Shown here piece by piece: positions 1 through 8,180 of a stretch of DNA of 50,889 nt (positions within the stretch are counted from its first letter, which is position 1; every line of letters starts with the position of its first letter). Origin of the DNA: Acidobacteriota bacterium (GTDB lineage: Bacteria; Acidobacteriota; Blastocatellia; Chloracidobacteriales; Chloracidobacteriaceae); the NCBI GenBank assembly GCA_016208495.1, contig JACQXX010000021.1, positions 1 through 50,889 on the forward strand, given 5' to 3'. The notes below the pieces were generated by a model. It searched no databases and was not told the origin of the DNA. It worked only from the letters and a program-made list of their open reading frames with translations. The translations under genes were made by a program, and so were the position numbers.

Positions 1-4
1 TCAT
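1..4 (-). CDS. Start of a leftward gene cut by the window edge
   Basis: Only the start codon is inside the window: an ATG on the minus strand at 4-2. Positions 19-13 read AAAGGAG on that strand, a near-perfect Shine-Dalgarno site 8 nt upstream. This is why the start is considered real although nothing of the product can be seen. No function can be given. Confidence 0.4.
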
Positions 5-206
5 TTCGGCTTCTCCTTTCAAGGTCCTTGTTTTTTTAACCTTTTCATCTTGCCTGGAGAATGCCTTCCTGTCATTTTCTTATTACCTTATCCTGTTTAT
101 TTGTAACATTTTGCGTTCCAACTCAAAATAGCCGCACCCAACTGATTTTTTGGGGCGAACACGCTTCGCCCCATTGTTTTTTCCCGCAAAAAGCAAGGGG
201 CCTGGT

Positions 207-401
207 ATGAAGAATGTTTACACGGCAGTGATCAAACAAGATGGTGACTGGTGGATTGGTTGGATCGAAGAAGTGCCAGGAATCAATTGTCAGGAAGCGA
301 CCCGCGCAGAGCCACTGGAAAGCCTCACTATAACATTACAGGAAGGACTGGATGAACCTCAGGATTTGAAAACCAGGGCCTGGGTCTCGTCCTGGTCCTA
401 A
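207..401 (+). pseudogene. HicB-like antitoxin, 3' end replaced by repeat DNA
   Basis: The 64 residues from the ATG at 207 start MKNVYTAVIKQDGDWWIGW and continue with EEVPGINCQEATRAE. This is the beta-rich N-terminal half typical of small HicB-family antitoxins, which neutralise HicA mRNA interferases. An in-frame ATG exists at 150, but 207 is preferred because AGGGG lies about 7 nt upstream and the family homology begins there. Members usually continue through a second helix to about 70-80 residues. Here the sequence diverges after LTITLQEGL, and the last residues are read from DNA (about 368 onward) matching the dispersed repeat found elsewhere. No HicA gene is on either side. It is probably a decayed solitary antitoxin; a short functional protein cannot be excluded. 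Confidence 0.6.
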
Positions 402-500
402 CCGTGGGCTTCGCACCACGGCTATTACACGACGACCCTTCGGGCCTGAAATCTTTATCCTGGTACTTAATGACCCTGAACCCTGAACCCCGAACCCTGG
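402..500 (+). repeat. Dispersed repeat, copy A
   Basis: A stretch beginning with the hairpin CCGTGG...CCACGG, then CCCTTCGGGCCTGAAATC and CTTTATCCTGGTACTTAATG, ending in CCCTGAA heptamers. By hand alignment over about 83 bases it differs at roughly six positions from the reverse complement of 41775-41860. It lies between the broken hicB and aroA. Confidence 0.75.
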
Positions 501-528
501 TTTTCACCGCCAGAACCCTCAATCAAAT

Positions 529-1839
529 ATGTCATCAACTGTTTCGCTCTCAAAAACTTTAAGTCTTGCCGGCACTCTCACGTTGCCGGGAGACAAATCC
601 ATTTCTCATCGGCTTGGGATGCTGGCGTCCCTGGCCGATGGAACCACCCACATCATCAATTTTGCCACCAGCGCTGATTGCCAGAGCACGCTCAATTGTA
701 TGCGGGCACTTGGGGTCACGGTCGAGGTGACGGATTTGGAGACGAACTCGATTGCGATTGAGGGCAGGGGGCGGACCGGGTTGCAACCTCCGAGTCGGGT
801 GCTTGATGCCGGCAATTCGGGGACGACCATCCGACTCCTGTCAGGAATCCTGGCCGGACAGCCGTTTGTCAGTACCATCATGGGTGATGAGTCCCTGTCT
901 CAGCGTCCAATGCGGCGCATTATGACACCGCTGACCACAATGGGCGCCCGGATCGAGGCGACCAATGACCAGTTTGCCCCATTGACAATTCATGGCGGCG
1001 CATTGCATCCAATTCAATACGCCTTGCCAATGGCCAGTGCCCAGGTGAAGTCGTGTATCTTGCTGGCCGGGCTGTATGCCGACGGTGAAACCTCGGTGAT
1101 TGAACCAGTTCCAACGCGTGACCACACCGAGCGCATGCTGCGTGCGTTTGGGGTCAACCTGACAACAGACGGGAAGGAAATCCGAATCCAGGGCGGCCAG
1201 CGGTTGAAAGCGCCGGCGACGAGTTGCACGGTGCCATCGGACTTTTCGTCTGCGGCCTTCTTTCTGGCGGCGGCGTTAATGGTTGAAGAAGCCGATTTGA
1301 CCATTCGCAATGTCGGCATGAACCCCACCCGGACGGGAATGCTCCAGTTACTCCAGTCGCTTGGGGCCGAAATTCAGATTGAAAACGAACGAGTTGAGAT
1401 TGGCGAACCAGTGGCTGATTTGCGGGTCACTCACCATCATCGAGTGGCCGCCGCACCCCTGGTGCTCAAGGGAGACATCATCCCCAACATCATTGATGAA
1501 TTGCCGATTCTGGCTGTGCTCGGGGCATGTTTAGGCGGGGTTGAAATTCGCGACGCCAGAGAACTCCGGGTCAAAGAAAGCGACCGCATCCGGCTGGTGG
1601 TTGAAAATCTTCGGCGGCTGGGAGCTGAAGTCACCGAGTTTGAGGACGGATTAAGCGCGCCGGGCAATCAGCCCTTCCGCGGAACAGTCATTGATACCGC
1701 CGGAGACCACCGCATTGCCATGGCGTTTGCCATTGCCGCCCTGGTTGCCGATGGAAACACCCATATACAAGGGGCTGAATGCGTTGAAGTTTCTTTCCCG
1801 AAGTTTTACAACGTTTTACACGCTGTCAGGCAGGCGTGA
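529..1839 (+). CDS. aroA: 3-phosphoshikimate 1-carboxyvinyltransferase (EPSP synthase)
   Basis: A 436-residue EPSP synthase, which transfers the enolpyruvyl group of PEP to shikimate 3-phosphate in the cytoplasmic chorismate pathway. The N-terminal motif LPGDKSISHRLGMLAS (residues about 19-34) is the shikimate-phosphate/PEP site. NSGTTIRLL is the second signature, and the late RVKESDRIR and DHRIAMAFA motifs are both intact. Length is normal for the family. In the PEP loop the glycine of the usual N-A/S-G-T motif is kept, so the well-known Gly-to-Ala change of glyphosate-insensitive enzymes is not present. No clear ribosome binding site precedes the ATG; the upstream DNA is repeat copy A. No other aro gene is adjacent. 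Confidence 0.95.
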   Translation: MSSTVSLSKTLSLAGTLTLPGDKSISHRLGMLASLADGTTHIINFATSADCQSTLNCMRALGVTVEVTDLETNSIAIEGRGRTGLQPPSRVLDAGNSGTTIRLLSGILAGQPFVSTIMGDESLSQRPMRRIMTPLTTMGARIEATNDQFAPLTIHGGALHPIQYALPMASAQVKSCILLAGLYADGETSVIEPVPTRDHTERMLRAFGVNLTTDGKEIRIQGGQRLKAPATSCTVPSDFSSAAFFLAAALMVEEADLTIRNVGMNPTRTGMLQLLQSLGAEIQIENERVEIGEPVADLRVTHHHRVAAAPLVLKGDIIPNIIDELPILAVLGACLGGVEIRDARELRVKESDRIRLVVENLRRLGAEVTEFEDGLSAPGNQPFRGTVIDTAGDHRIAMAFAIAALVADGNTHIQGAECVEVSFPKFYNVLHAVRQA

Positions 1840-1976
1840 AATACACTCGAATCATTTTCGAGTCTCTGGTGATTGGTTCCTGATGCGTTTAACCAACCAG
1901 GAATGTCACATCCCAGAAATACAGAGTCATTAACCAGGCCCTGAGCATAGAGAAACCAACCAGTTGGGGGTGTACG

Positions 1977-3119
1977 GTGAACATTGGAATTACCTGTTAT
2001 GCAACATATGGCGGGAGCGGTATTGTCGGATCGGAATTAGGCATGGAACTGGCCCGGCGTGGCCATCAGGTGCATTTTATTTCTTCGGCTTTGCCCACCC
2101 GAATTACTGAACTCAACGACAATGTGCATTTTCACGAAGTCGAAATTGCCAATTATCCGCTCTTTGATCATCCTCCCTATACCCTGGCGCTGGCGGTCAA
2201 AATGGCTGAGGTCATTCGCGAACAAAAACTGGATTTGTTGCACGTCCACTATGCCATTCCACACTCGGTGGCGGCCTTTCTGGCGCGTGAAATGCTGGTT
2301 GATTTCAAACATATTCCGTTTGTGACCACCCTGCATGGTACTGATATCACACTGGTTGGGGCTGATCGTTCATATCTTCCGATTACGCGGTTTGGGATTC
2401 TGAAAAGCGATGGCGTAACGGCGGTTTCCCAGTACCTGAAAACGGCGACCTGCGAAGTATTTGACGTGCCCCAGGATGTGATCGAAGTGATCCCAAACTT
2501 TATTTCACCCCAAATTTATCAGCGCAAACCACAGGATTGTCTGCTTGAGAAATGTGCTCCCAAAGGCGAAAAGATCCTGATGCACATTTCGAATTTTCGT
2601 GCGGTCAAGCGGGTAACTGATTGTATCCGCATCTTTGCCCGGCTCAACGGCAAGTTAAAAGCCAAATTGTTGATGGTGGGTGATGGCCCAGAGAAATCAC
2701 AGGCCGAGTGGCTGGCGCGTCAGCTTGGGGTTCACAAAGACGTGGTGTTTGCCGGTAAACAGCCCAATATTCCGGCCTACCTGTCGCTGGCCGATGTCTT
2801 GCTGTTGCCGAGCGAAACCGAATCCTTTGGACTTTCCGCACTTGAAGCCATGGCCTGTGAAGTTCCGGTCGTTGCCAGTCACGTCGGCGGCCTGCCTGAA
2901 GTCGTCATTGATGGCGAAACCGGGTACCTGGCTGACGTCGGCGATATTGAAGCCATGGCAAAATATGTTCAAAAAATATTGACGAGCGAGTCATTAGGCA
3001 AAAAAATGGGCGCGCTTGGGCGACAAGTAGCTATCGAACGATACAGCGCAGCGAGTATTATTCCGCACTATGAAGCCTATTATCAGAAAGTGCTGGATCG
3101 AGCGAATTCAGCCGCTTGA
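1977..3119 (+). CDS. bshA: N-acetyl-alpha-D-glucosaminyl L-malate synthase BshA
   Basis: A 380-residue GT4-family glycosyltransferase. It starts with the BshA hallmark ITCYATYGGSGIVGSELG and has HGTDITLVG and SYLPITRFGI in the acceptor domain. The C-terminal GT-B donor motif is ESFGLSALEAMACEVPVVAS with the EX7E spacing. BshA joins GlcNAc from UDP-GlcNAc to L-malate, the first step of bacillithiol synthesis. The start is GTG at 1977 with a GGGGG run 7-12 nt upstream; no ATG fits better. It lies 137 nt after aroA on the same strand. bshB and bshC are not in the window, so bacillithiol production is inferred from this gene alone. A generic GT4 transferase is the alternative, but the N-terminal signature is specific. 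Confidence 0.9.
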   Translation: MNIGITCYATYGGSGIVGSELGMELARRGHQVHFISSALPTRITELNDNVHFHEVEIANYPLFDHPPYTLALAVKMAEVIREQKLDLLHVHYAIPHSVAAFLAREMLVDFKHIPFVTTLHGTDITLVGADRSYLPITRFGILKSDGVTAVSQYLKTATCEVFDVPQDVIEVIPNFISPQIYQRKPQDCLLEKCAPKGEKILMHISNFRAVKRVTDCIRIFARLNGKLKAKLLMVGDGPEKSQAEWLARQLGVHKDVVFAGKQPNIPAYLSLADVLLLPSETESFGLSALEAMACEVPVVASHVGGLPEVVIDGETGYLADVGDIEAMAKYVQKILTSESLGKKMGALGRQVAIERYSAASIIPHYEAYYQKVLDRANSAA

Positions 3120-3129
3120 AGGTGTTTTT

Positions 3130-3370
3130 CACGTGCCGGTTTTTGGTTTTGCATCGCGAAGCGCTGCCGTTCGGATAGCCGGTCGGTTGGCCGCTTTGGG
3201 CCTACCACCGGACACGACAGCCTCTTCTTTTCTCCCCGCTCCACCCGCGCCCCTGCGGGGCGTGGGTGGAGCGGGGAGAGGTTGGAATAACATTTTTCCG
3301 GTGGTAGCTCCCAAAACCTCGCAACACACCGGCTATCCGAACGGCAACCCTTCGGGGTGCTCAGAGTAAT
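3130..3370. repeat. Nested palindromic dispersed repeat, long copy
   Basis: The 335-bp gap between bshA and the sigma54 regulator is filled by this element. Outer arms GCCGTTCGGATAGCCGGT (3166-3183) and its exact reverse complement (3328-3345) enclose about 144 bp. Inside is a second hairpin with 22-bp arms at 3232-3253 and 3257-3278, differing at one pair, with a 3-nt loop. A short copy without the inner hairpin lies at 49585-49700. No coding potential is evident. Confidence 0.8.
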
Positions 3371-3454
3371 TCGGAGAGACAATCAAAACTCCAATCAACT
3401 GGTGGTCATTACCTGCACAATACCAGTCACCAACTCTCATTTCCCCAAATTCAC

Positions 3455-4864
3455 ATGGCCAAAAAAGGTTCAATTCTTGTTGTTGACGATGAAGAAATCA
3501 TGCGAGACGTGCTTGAGACCTTGCTCTCAAGCGCCGGGTATCGCGTCGGACTGGCAAAAACCGGTGAAGAAGGGCTGGAACTGTATCAACAGCAGCCGTT
3601 TGACCTGGTTTTGCTCGATGTCTCAATGCCGGGAATGGGAGGCTTAAACACCCTGGAAGCGCTCCTCAAGCACGACCCGGAAGCCGTGGTGATTATGATT
3701 ACCGCCTATGCCACCTTTGACACCGCTGTGACCGCGTGGCAGGTCGGCGCCTATAACTGCATCCGCAAACCTTTTGAAAACAACCAGATCCTGCGAGTGG
3801 TCGAAGGCGGGCTTCGGCGGCGGCGCAAGGACGAAGAGCACCGCGAACTCAAGAAAACGCTCCGTCAGGTGAGCCAGAAAAACGAGATCATCGCCCGCAG
3901 TCCACGGATGCTCGAAATTCTGGAACTGGTTGAGCAGATTGCCCCGGCGCGGACGACGGTTTTGATTCAGGGCGAATCCGGAACTGGAAAAGAGTTAATT
4001 GCCCGGGCATTGCATTTTTCGAGTCCGCGTTCTGAAAGCGGCCAGTTTGTGACGGTCAACTCGGGCAACATTCCAACTGAACTGCTTGAAAGTGAATTGT
4101 TTGGCCATTTGCGGGGTGCGTTTACCGGGGCCTTTACCGCCAAAAAAGGGTTGTTTGAAGTGGCCGACGGCGGCAGTATTTTTCTGGACGAAATTGGAAA
4201 TCTGGCAGTCGAGACCCAAAGCAAACTGCTGCGGGTAATTCAGGAGCGCGAGTTCATTCCATTGGGCGATACGTCGCCGCGTCGGGTAGATGTGCGGATC
4301 ATTGCCGCCACCAACGTAGATTTGCGCCAGCACGTCGCGGAAGGGAAATTCCGCGAAGACCTGTTTTACCGACTCAACGTGATCAGCATTGACCTGCCGC
4401 CGCTGCGTGAACGCCGCGAAGACATTCTCCCGCTCGCCAAACATTTCATTCACAAGTACAACGAAGAGAATGCCCGCCACCTGGCTGAAGAAATCCGTCC
4501 GGAAATCCTGGCCTTGCTCGAAGCCTACCCCTGGCCGGGCAATGTCCGCGAACTGGCGAGTTCGATTGAGCGGGCCGTTGTGATTTCCCGCAGCAACGAA
4601 CTGGAGCTGGAATACCTGCGCGATGAGATTTTGCATCCCGAGCGCAAGTCAGGCACCTTCGGCAGCGAGACTGGGCCGCTGTCGCCGCCGGTGGATATTT
4701 CCCAGGGCATCTCGTTTTATGACGAAGTTGCGCGTTTTGAAGTGAGCCTGATCCGCAAGGCCATGGACCTGACAAGCGGCCACCAGAGCCGCGCTGCCAA
4801 GCTGTTGGGCCTCAACGCCACTACGCTCAACAGCAAGATCAAGACCTACAACATTAAAGTCTGA
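3455..4864 (+). CDS. Sigma54-dependent response regulator, NtrC family
   Basis: A 469-residue transcriptional activator with three domains. The receiver (about 1-125) has the acidic pair at D11-D12 and phospho-acceptor D55 in LLDVSMPGMGG. The AAA+ domain has Walker A GESGTGKE at 173-180, the sigma54-contacting loop GAFTGA at 221-226, Walker B IFLDEIGN and arginine-finger region FREDLFYRLNV. The C-terminal Fis-type helix-turn-helix has SRAAKLLGLNATTLNSKIK. It would activate RpoN promoters once phosphorylated. The ATG is preceded by weak AT-rich sequence without a strong ribosome binding site. No sensor histidine kinase is adjacent, so it is an orphan here and its regulon is unknown. The HNH gene follows after 15 nt and may be cotranscribed. 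Confidence 0.93.
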   Translation: MAKKGSILVVDDEEIMRDVLETLLSSAGYRVGLAKTGEEGLELYQQQPFDLVLLDVSMPGMGGLNTLEALLKHDPEAVVIMITAYATFDTAVTAWQVGAYNCIRKPFENNQILRVVEGGLRRRRKDEEHRELKKTLRQVSQKNEIIARSPRMLEILELVEQIAPARTTVLIQGESGTGKELIARALHFSSPRSESGQFVTVNSGNIPTELLESELFGHLRGAFTGAFTAKKGLFEVADGGSIFLDEIGNLAVETQSKLLRVIQEREFIPLGDTSPRRVDVRIIAATNVDLRQHVAEGKFREDLFYRLNVISIDLPPLRERREDILPLAKHFIHKYNEENARHLAEEIRPEILALLEAYPWPGNVRELASSIERAVVISRSNELELEYLRDEILHPERKSGTFGSETGPLSPPVDISQGISFYDEVARFEVSLIRKAMDLTSGHQSRAAKLLGLNATTLNSKIKTYNIKV

Positions 4865-4879
4865 ACATTCTGAAAAAAT

Positions 4880-5698
4880 ATGGCGGTTGGCAAGAAGAAG
4901 GGAAAACGATGGTCCCGTGATGAATTGCTGTTGGCAATGAATCTGTATTGTGAAATCCCATATGGAACAATGCACGCGCGTAACCCCAAAATCATCACGT
5001 TCGCGCAGGCACTTGGGAGATCACCTGCCAGTATCGCTATGAAGTTGGTCAATTTTGCTTCATTAGATCCATTTCATCAGGCACGTGGCATTAAGGGGCT
5101 TCAAGGTACAAGTCAAGCCGACCGTGAAATCTGGACAGAATTTCATTCCGACTGGGAAAAACTAGCCACCGAAAGCGAATCTTTGCGCCTACAAACTCTT
5201 GGGGAAATTGAAGTAGCCGAAACAACGCCGCAACGTCAATCAAGATTGAGTCAAACTGAAATTCAAGCGCCAAGCTTGCCGTATTCCGGCCCAACTGAAA
5301 AAGTCCAATCTGTGAAAGTTCGACTGGCTCAAAACTTCTTTCGCCGGACGGTATTGGGGTCGTATGGTACGCGCTGCTGTATCTCCGGAATTTCGTTACC
5401 GGAGCTTCTGATTGCCAGCCACATTTTACCTTGGAACCGATTTCCTGATTTTCGGACCAACCCCCACAATGGTCTGTGTTTGTCTCGACTTCACGATGGT
5501 GCTTTTGATCGCGGATTGATCACACTTGATGAAGACCATCGAGTGGTTTTGAGTCAGTACCTCAAAGACGCACTTCCCAACAAAGCGTTAGAGCTGAATT
5601 TTGTTGCATTTGAAGGTGTTCCGATTCGACTGCCTGAGAAATTCCAACCTGAACCGAACTTTCTCAAACAGCACCGGGAAGAGATTTTTCTTGGATAA
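4880..5698 (+). CDS. HNH endonuclease with N-terminal conserved domain
   Basis: A 272-residue protein. The N-terminal part (about 10-105) has WSRDELLLAMNLYCEIPYGT and an LGRSPASIAMKLVNFASLDP stretch, a conserved helical module seen before HNH domains. The linker is about 105-145. The C-terminal nuclease domain has CCISGI (C166-C167), SHILPW (H181), NPHNGLC (N197) and LHDGAFDRG (H205), the HNH_2-like (PF13391) arrangement in which His-Asn-His bind the metal. Such proteins are often restriction-like nucleases. No methyltransferase or partner gene is adjacent, so a defence role is only possible. It starts 15 nt after the sigma54 regulator; the short gap suggests cotranscription. Confidence 0.8.
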   Translation: MAVGKKKGKRWSRDELLLAMNLYCEIPYGTMHARNPKIITFAQALGRSPASIAMKLVNFASLDPFHQARGIKGLQGTSQADREIWTEFHSDWEKLATESESLRLQTLGEIEVAETTPQRQSRLSQTEIQAPSLPYSGPTEKVQSVKVRLAQNFFRRTVLGSYGTRCCISGISLPELLIASHILPWNRFPDFRTNPHNGLCLSRLHDGAFDRGLITLDEDHRVVLSQYLKDALPNKALELNFVAFEGVPIRLPEKFQPEPNFLKQHREEIFLG

Positions 5699-5743
5699 GT
5701 GAAACCCCGAGTTTTAGAGTAGGTTCTTGACCTCTTTTAATGG

Positions 5744-6067
5744 TTATTCAACTTGTAGAAAAGCAGAGGTAAAGACACCTTCTTGGGTTAAATTGCAAAT
5801 CGTCTCGCGAATTACTTCAGGAGTCAGCTTTTCCACAACAATCATATCTGGTGTGCAAAAATAGAGACCAGCCGCACATTCTCCAGTCCTTTTATTTTTG
5901 TCAAAGAGTGATTGTAAGTTTTTTAGGGTAAAGAAGGTGGCAACATACCGTGTCCCATTTTGGAATTGGACTTCTACGTCCACATTATCGTCATCTGGAT
6001 CAAGTTTTTGTTCTCCGGTAAAAATAATTGTTTGGTAAGTTTCTTCCGATTGAACGATTTTCCACAT
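5744..6067 (-). CDS. Small conserved-looking protein of unknown function
   Basis: A 107-residue acidic protein with no signal peptide or membrane segment. It has a DPDDDNVDVEVQF strand, then NGTRYVATFFTLKNLQSLF and GECAAGLYFCTPDMIVVEKL, a mixed alpha/beta pattern. The ATG is preceded by GGGAAG 5-10 nt upstream, and the frame ends cleanly before the HNH gene with which it converges. I do not recognise a named family. The convergent position beside a nuclease makes an immunity-type role conceivable, but nothing in the sequence shows it. Confidence 0.6.
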   Translation of the reverse strand: MWKIVQSEETYQTIIFTGEQKLDPDDDNVDVEVQFQNGTRYVATFFTLKNLQSLFDKNKRTGECAAGLYFCTPDMIVVEKLTPEVIRETICNLTQEGVFTSAFLQVE

Positions 6068-6120
6068 TTTTTCTTCCCAAATGGATCGTAACTCTAGGAT
6101 TACAGCGAGGTTTCAGTTTT

Positions 6121-6152
6121 AACCTTCGAAGCAGGTAGTAAACAATAGCCTA
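6121..6152. repeat. REP-like palindrome on the 3' side of the transposase
   Basis: AACCTTCGAAGCAGGT followed by AGTAAACAATAGCC resembles the REP-like unit on the other side of the transposase (6836-6870), with one decayed stem position. It suggests that the transposase gene sits between two copies of the repeat. Confidence 0.55.
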
Positions 6153-6208
6153 TGGAGGGCTGGTTGGCGGTTCGGGTTAGTCTCGAAGCTTGCGGCAAAG
6201 AAGGGGTA

Positions 6209-6661
6209 TCAATCAAATATGTACCGCTCATCATAGGGAATTCCATGGGCTTTTAGAAACGCCACAAATTCCTCTTCAAATGTCATTCGATGGTGATGAG
6301 ATTCTTGATTTTGGATGTATTGACGAACTTTTTCCATTTGTGATTGGCTGACTGAAAAGGCGCCATATCCACGCTGCCATTCAAACCGCGAATGAATGAA
6401 ACCGGATTCATTGACCCATTTAGAAGTGCTTGATTTCAAACTGCGAAGAAAATCAGATAGAGAATACTTTGGGTGCAAGCTCACCAACAAATGGACGTGA
6501 TCTGCCACACCTCCCACCTCAAGGGCGACACTGTCCATGCCTCGGACTGTGCCGCCCAGGTATTGATGAAGCTGTGAACGCCAACTTTCATCAATACATC
6601 GCTGACGGCGTTTGGTCGAAAAAACGATATGCATCAATGAATTGGTGAAGGCATGGGACAT
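6209..6661 (-). CDS. IS200-like / REP-associated tyrosine transposase (RAYT)
   Basis: A 150-residue Y1-type transposase of the IS200/IS605 TnpA superfamily, which cleaves and joins single-stranded DNA at hairpins. The HUH metal motif is HVH at 55-57 in GVADHVHLLVSL. The catalytic tyrosine is Y115 in QYIQNQESHHH, and the N-terminal strand LMHIVFSTKRRQ is typical. Length is normal for TnpA and the frame is intact, so it may be active. Unlike complete IS200 elements it lacks visible dedicated left and right ends. Instead REP-like palindromes flank it at 6121-6152 and 6686-7086, which fits a domesticated RAYT. An ordinary IS200 copy is the alternative. Confidence 0.85.
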   Translation of the reverse strand: MSHAFTNSLMHIVFSTKRRQRCIDESWRSQLHQYLGGTVRGMDSVALEVGGVADHVHLLVSLHPKYSLSDFLRSLKSSTSKWVNESGFIHSRFEWQRGYGAFSVSQSQMEKVRQYIQNQESHHHRMTFEEEFVAFLKAHGIPYDERYIFD

Positions 6662-6685
6662 CGGTTGCGTTCGCGCCTTTCTGTC

Positions 6686-7086
6686 GGCTGCTTCGCAGGT
6701 TGAAATTTGATGGTGTGCGGTTCACCAGGATTATCGGATTCCTCTGGCTGCATTCGGGATGAGCCAGCCATTATCCGTAGTTTGCACAGCCGATGGCAGG
6801 ACGTCGTCCTCAAGGGATCGGTTGGCCGCCATTCTAACCTGCGAAGCAGGTGATAGACAGTAGCCCCCGGTGCAACCGGGGGATTGGTTGACCCTCACCC
6901 CAACCTGCGCAGCAGGTGACAGACAGTGATCAGGGGAATTGTTGGTAACCGGGAATTGTATTATTGAAGGTGCGTGATTGGGTGGCGTTTGTTTCTTTCT
7001 GTCACCTGCTTCACAGGTTGGGATGTGACAGCGTGCGATTCCCCCGGTTGCACCGGGGGCTACTCTCTTTAACCTGCTTCGCAGGT
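6686..7086. repeat. Cluster of REP-like double-hairpin units
   Basis: The 494-bp gap upstream of the transposase. Forward units have AACCTGCGAAGCAGGT (6836-6851), an 11-nt spacer, then GCCCCCGGTGCAACCGGGGG (6863-6882); a degenerate palindrome is at 6902. Inverted units follow: palindrome 7002-7019, CCCCCGGTTGCACCGGGGG at 7041-7059 and AACCTGCTTCGCAGGT at 7071-7086; another lies near 6686-6701. The paired forward and inverted layout is like bacterial interspersed mosaic elements. No gene is supported here. Confidence 0.75.
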
Positions 7087-7155
7087 AGAAAATGTTGACT
7101 CTCCTACTCATCGAACCCATCACGGAACAATTTACCGACGGAACTGTTTTGATGG

Positions 7156-8130
7156 CTAACTAAAACTTGCCAACACTTCCTGTGGTCGTGCGGTGGCGGT
7201 GCCGACTTTGCCGACGACGACGCCGGCGGCGTGATTTGACAAAATCGCCGCTTCGAGCATGGACGCTCCGGCGGCCAGCGCCAGGGCCAGGGTGGCCACA
7301 ACAGTGTCTCCGGCACCGGTGACGTCATAGACTTCGCGGGCAACGGTTGGAATGTGCGTCAGGTCGCCCGAAGCCGCAAATAACGACATGCCTTCTTCGC
7401 CACGCGTGATCAGGACGTTGGGGAAGTCGAGCATCCGGCGGACTTCGTGCCCGATCTCGATCAGGGTTGCTTCGGACTCAATTGTGCGGCGGGTAATCGC
7501 TTCGGCTTCGTGATGGTTTGGGGTAATCACCGTCACGGGTTTGTAAAAGGGAAAGTTCCTCAGCTTCGGATCCAAACAAACCGGAAGGTCCTGGCGCCGG
7601 GCCTGGGGCAACACGGCCTGTAAAAGTCCCGGCGTCAGGACTCCCTTGTCATAGTCGGAAATGACCACGGCATCAACTTCGTCGAGAAATTCAAGCGCGG
7701 TTTCGATCAAATCCTGTTCGATCTGGGCATTGACTGGTGACCGGTTTTCACGGTCCACCCGCACCACCTGTTGCGAATGGGCAATCACACGGGTTTTGAC
7801 CGTGGTCGGACGCGACGCATCGGCCACCAGTCCGCAGGCTTCAAGTCCAAGCTTTTCAAATTCAGCTTTCAGGATTTCACGTGAGGTGTCGGTTCCAGTG
7901 ACTCCGACCACCAGCGGGATGCCGCCCAGGTTCAAGATATTGGCCCCGACGTTGGCCGCTCCGCCAAGGTGGCGGGTCTCGCGTTCGACCTCAACCACGG
8001 GAACGGGGGCTTCGGGGGCGATTCGGCGGGCACGTCCCCAGGTGAATTCATCCAGCATAATGTCGCCCAGGACCAGGACCCGACGACCTCGAATTTCATT
8101 GAGCAGTTTTTGAGCACGAGTTCGCTTCAT
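7156..8130 (-). CDS. rfaE1: D-glycero-beta-D-manno-heptose-7-phosphate kinase (RfaE1/HldE kinase domain)
   Basis: A 324-residue PfkB-family sugar kinase that phosphorylates heptose 7-phosphate at C1 in the ADP-heptose branch of LPS core synthesis. The N-terminal motif VLVLGDIMLDEFTWGRARRIAPEAPVP is diagnostic of RfaE/HldE. GGAANVGANI is PfkB signature 1, and VYDVTGAGDTVVATLALAL is signature 2 with the catalytic Asp. It has only the kinase domain; the fused nucleotidyltransferase of E. coli HldE (about 475 residues) is absent and must be a separate gene elsewhere. It implies an LPS-bearing outer membrane. It lies 50 nt downstream of the FHA gene, so cotranscription is likely. Confidence 0.92.
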   Translation of the reverse strand: MKRTRAQKLLNEIRGRRVLVLGDIMLDEFTWGRARRIAPEAPVPVVEVERETRHLGGAANVGANILNLGGIPLVVGVTGTDTSREILKAEFEKLGLEACGLVADASRPTTVKTRVIAHSQQVVRVDRENRSPVNAQIEQDLIETALEFLDEVDAVVISDYDKGVLTPGLLQAVLPQARRQDLPVCLDPKLRNFPFYKPVTVITPNHHEAEAITRRTIESEATLIEIGHEVRRMLDFPNVLITRGEEGMSLFAASGDLTHIPTVAREVYDVTGAGDTVVATLALALAAGASMLEAAILSNHAAGVVVGKVGTATARPQEVLASFS

Positions 8131-8180
8131 TCGGTTCGGTTCAAATGTTCCTTTTCAGAAAATGCCCCCGGCAAAATGGC

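Noticed and set aside
529-1839. Glyphosate-insensitive class of AroA
   Set aside because: The PEP-loop glycine is retained, so the best-known insensitivity change is absent; other determinants cannot be judged by eye.
3995-4636. Minus-strand 213-codon reading frame
   Set aside because: It lies wholly antisense to the AAA+ region of the sigma54 regulator and has no recognisable pattern.
4880-6067. Restriction or toxin-immunity module from the HNH gene and its convergent neighbour
   Set aside because: No methyltransferase or known immunity motif, and the genes converge rather than share an operon; left as a possibility only in the gene notes.
6731-7123. Minus-strand 130-codon frame over the REP cluster
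   Set aside because: It is a translation of the palindromic repeats, low in typical protein pattern.
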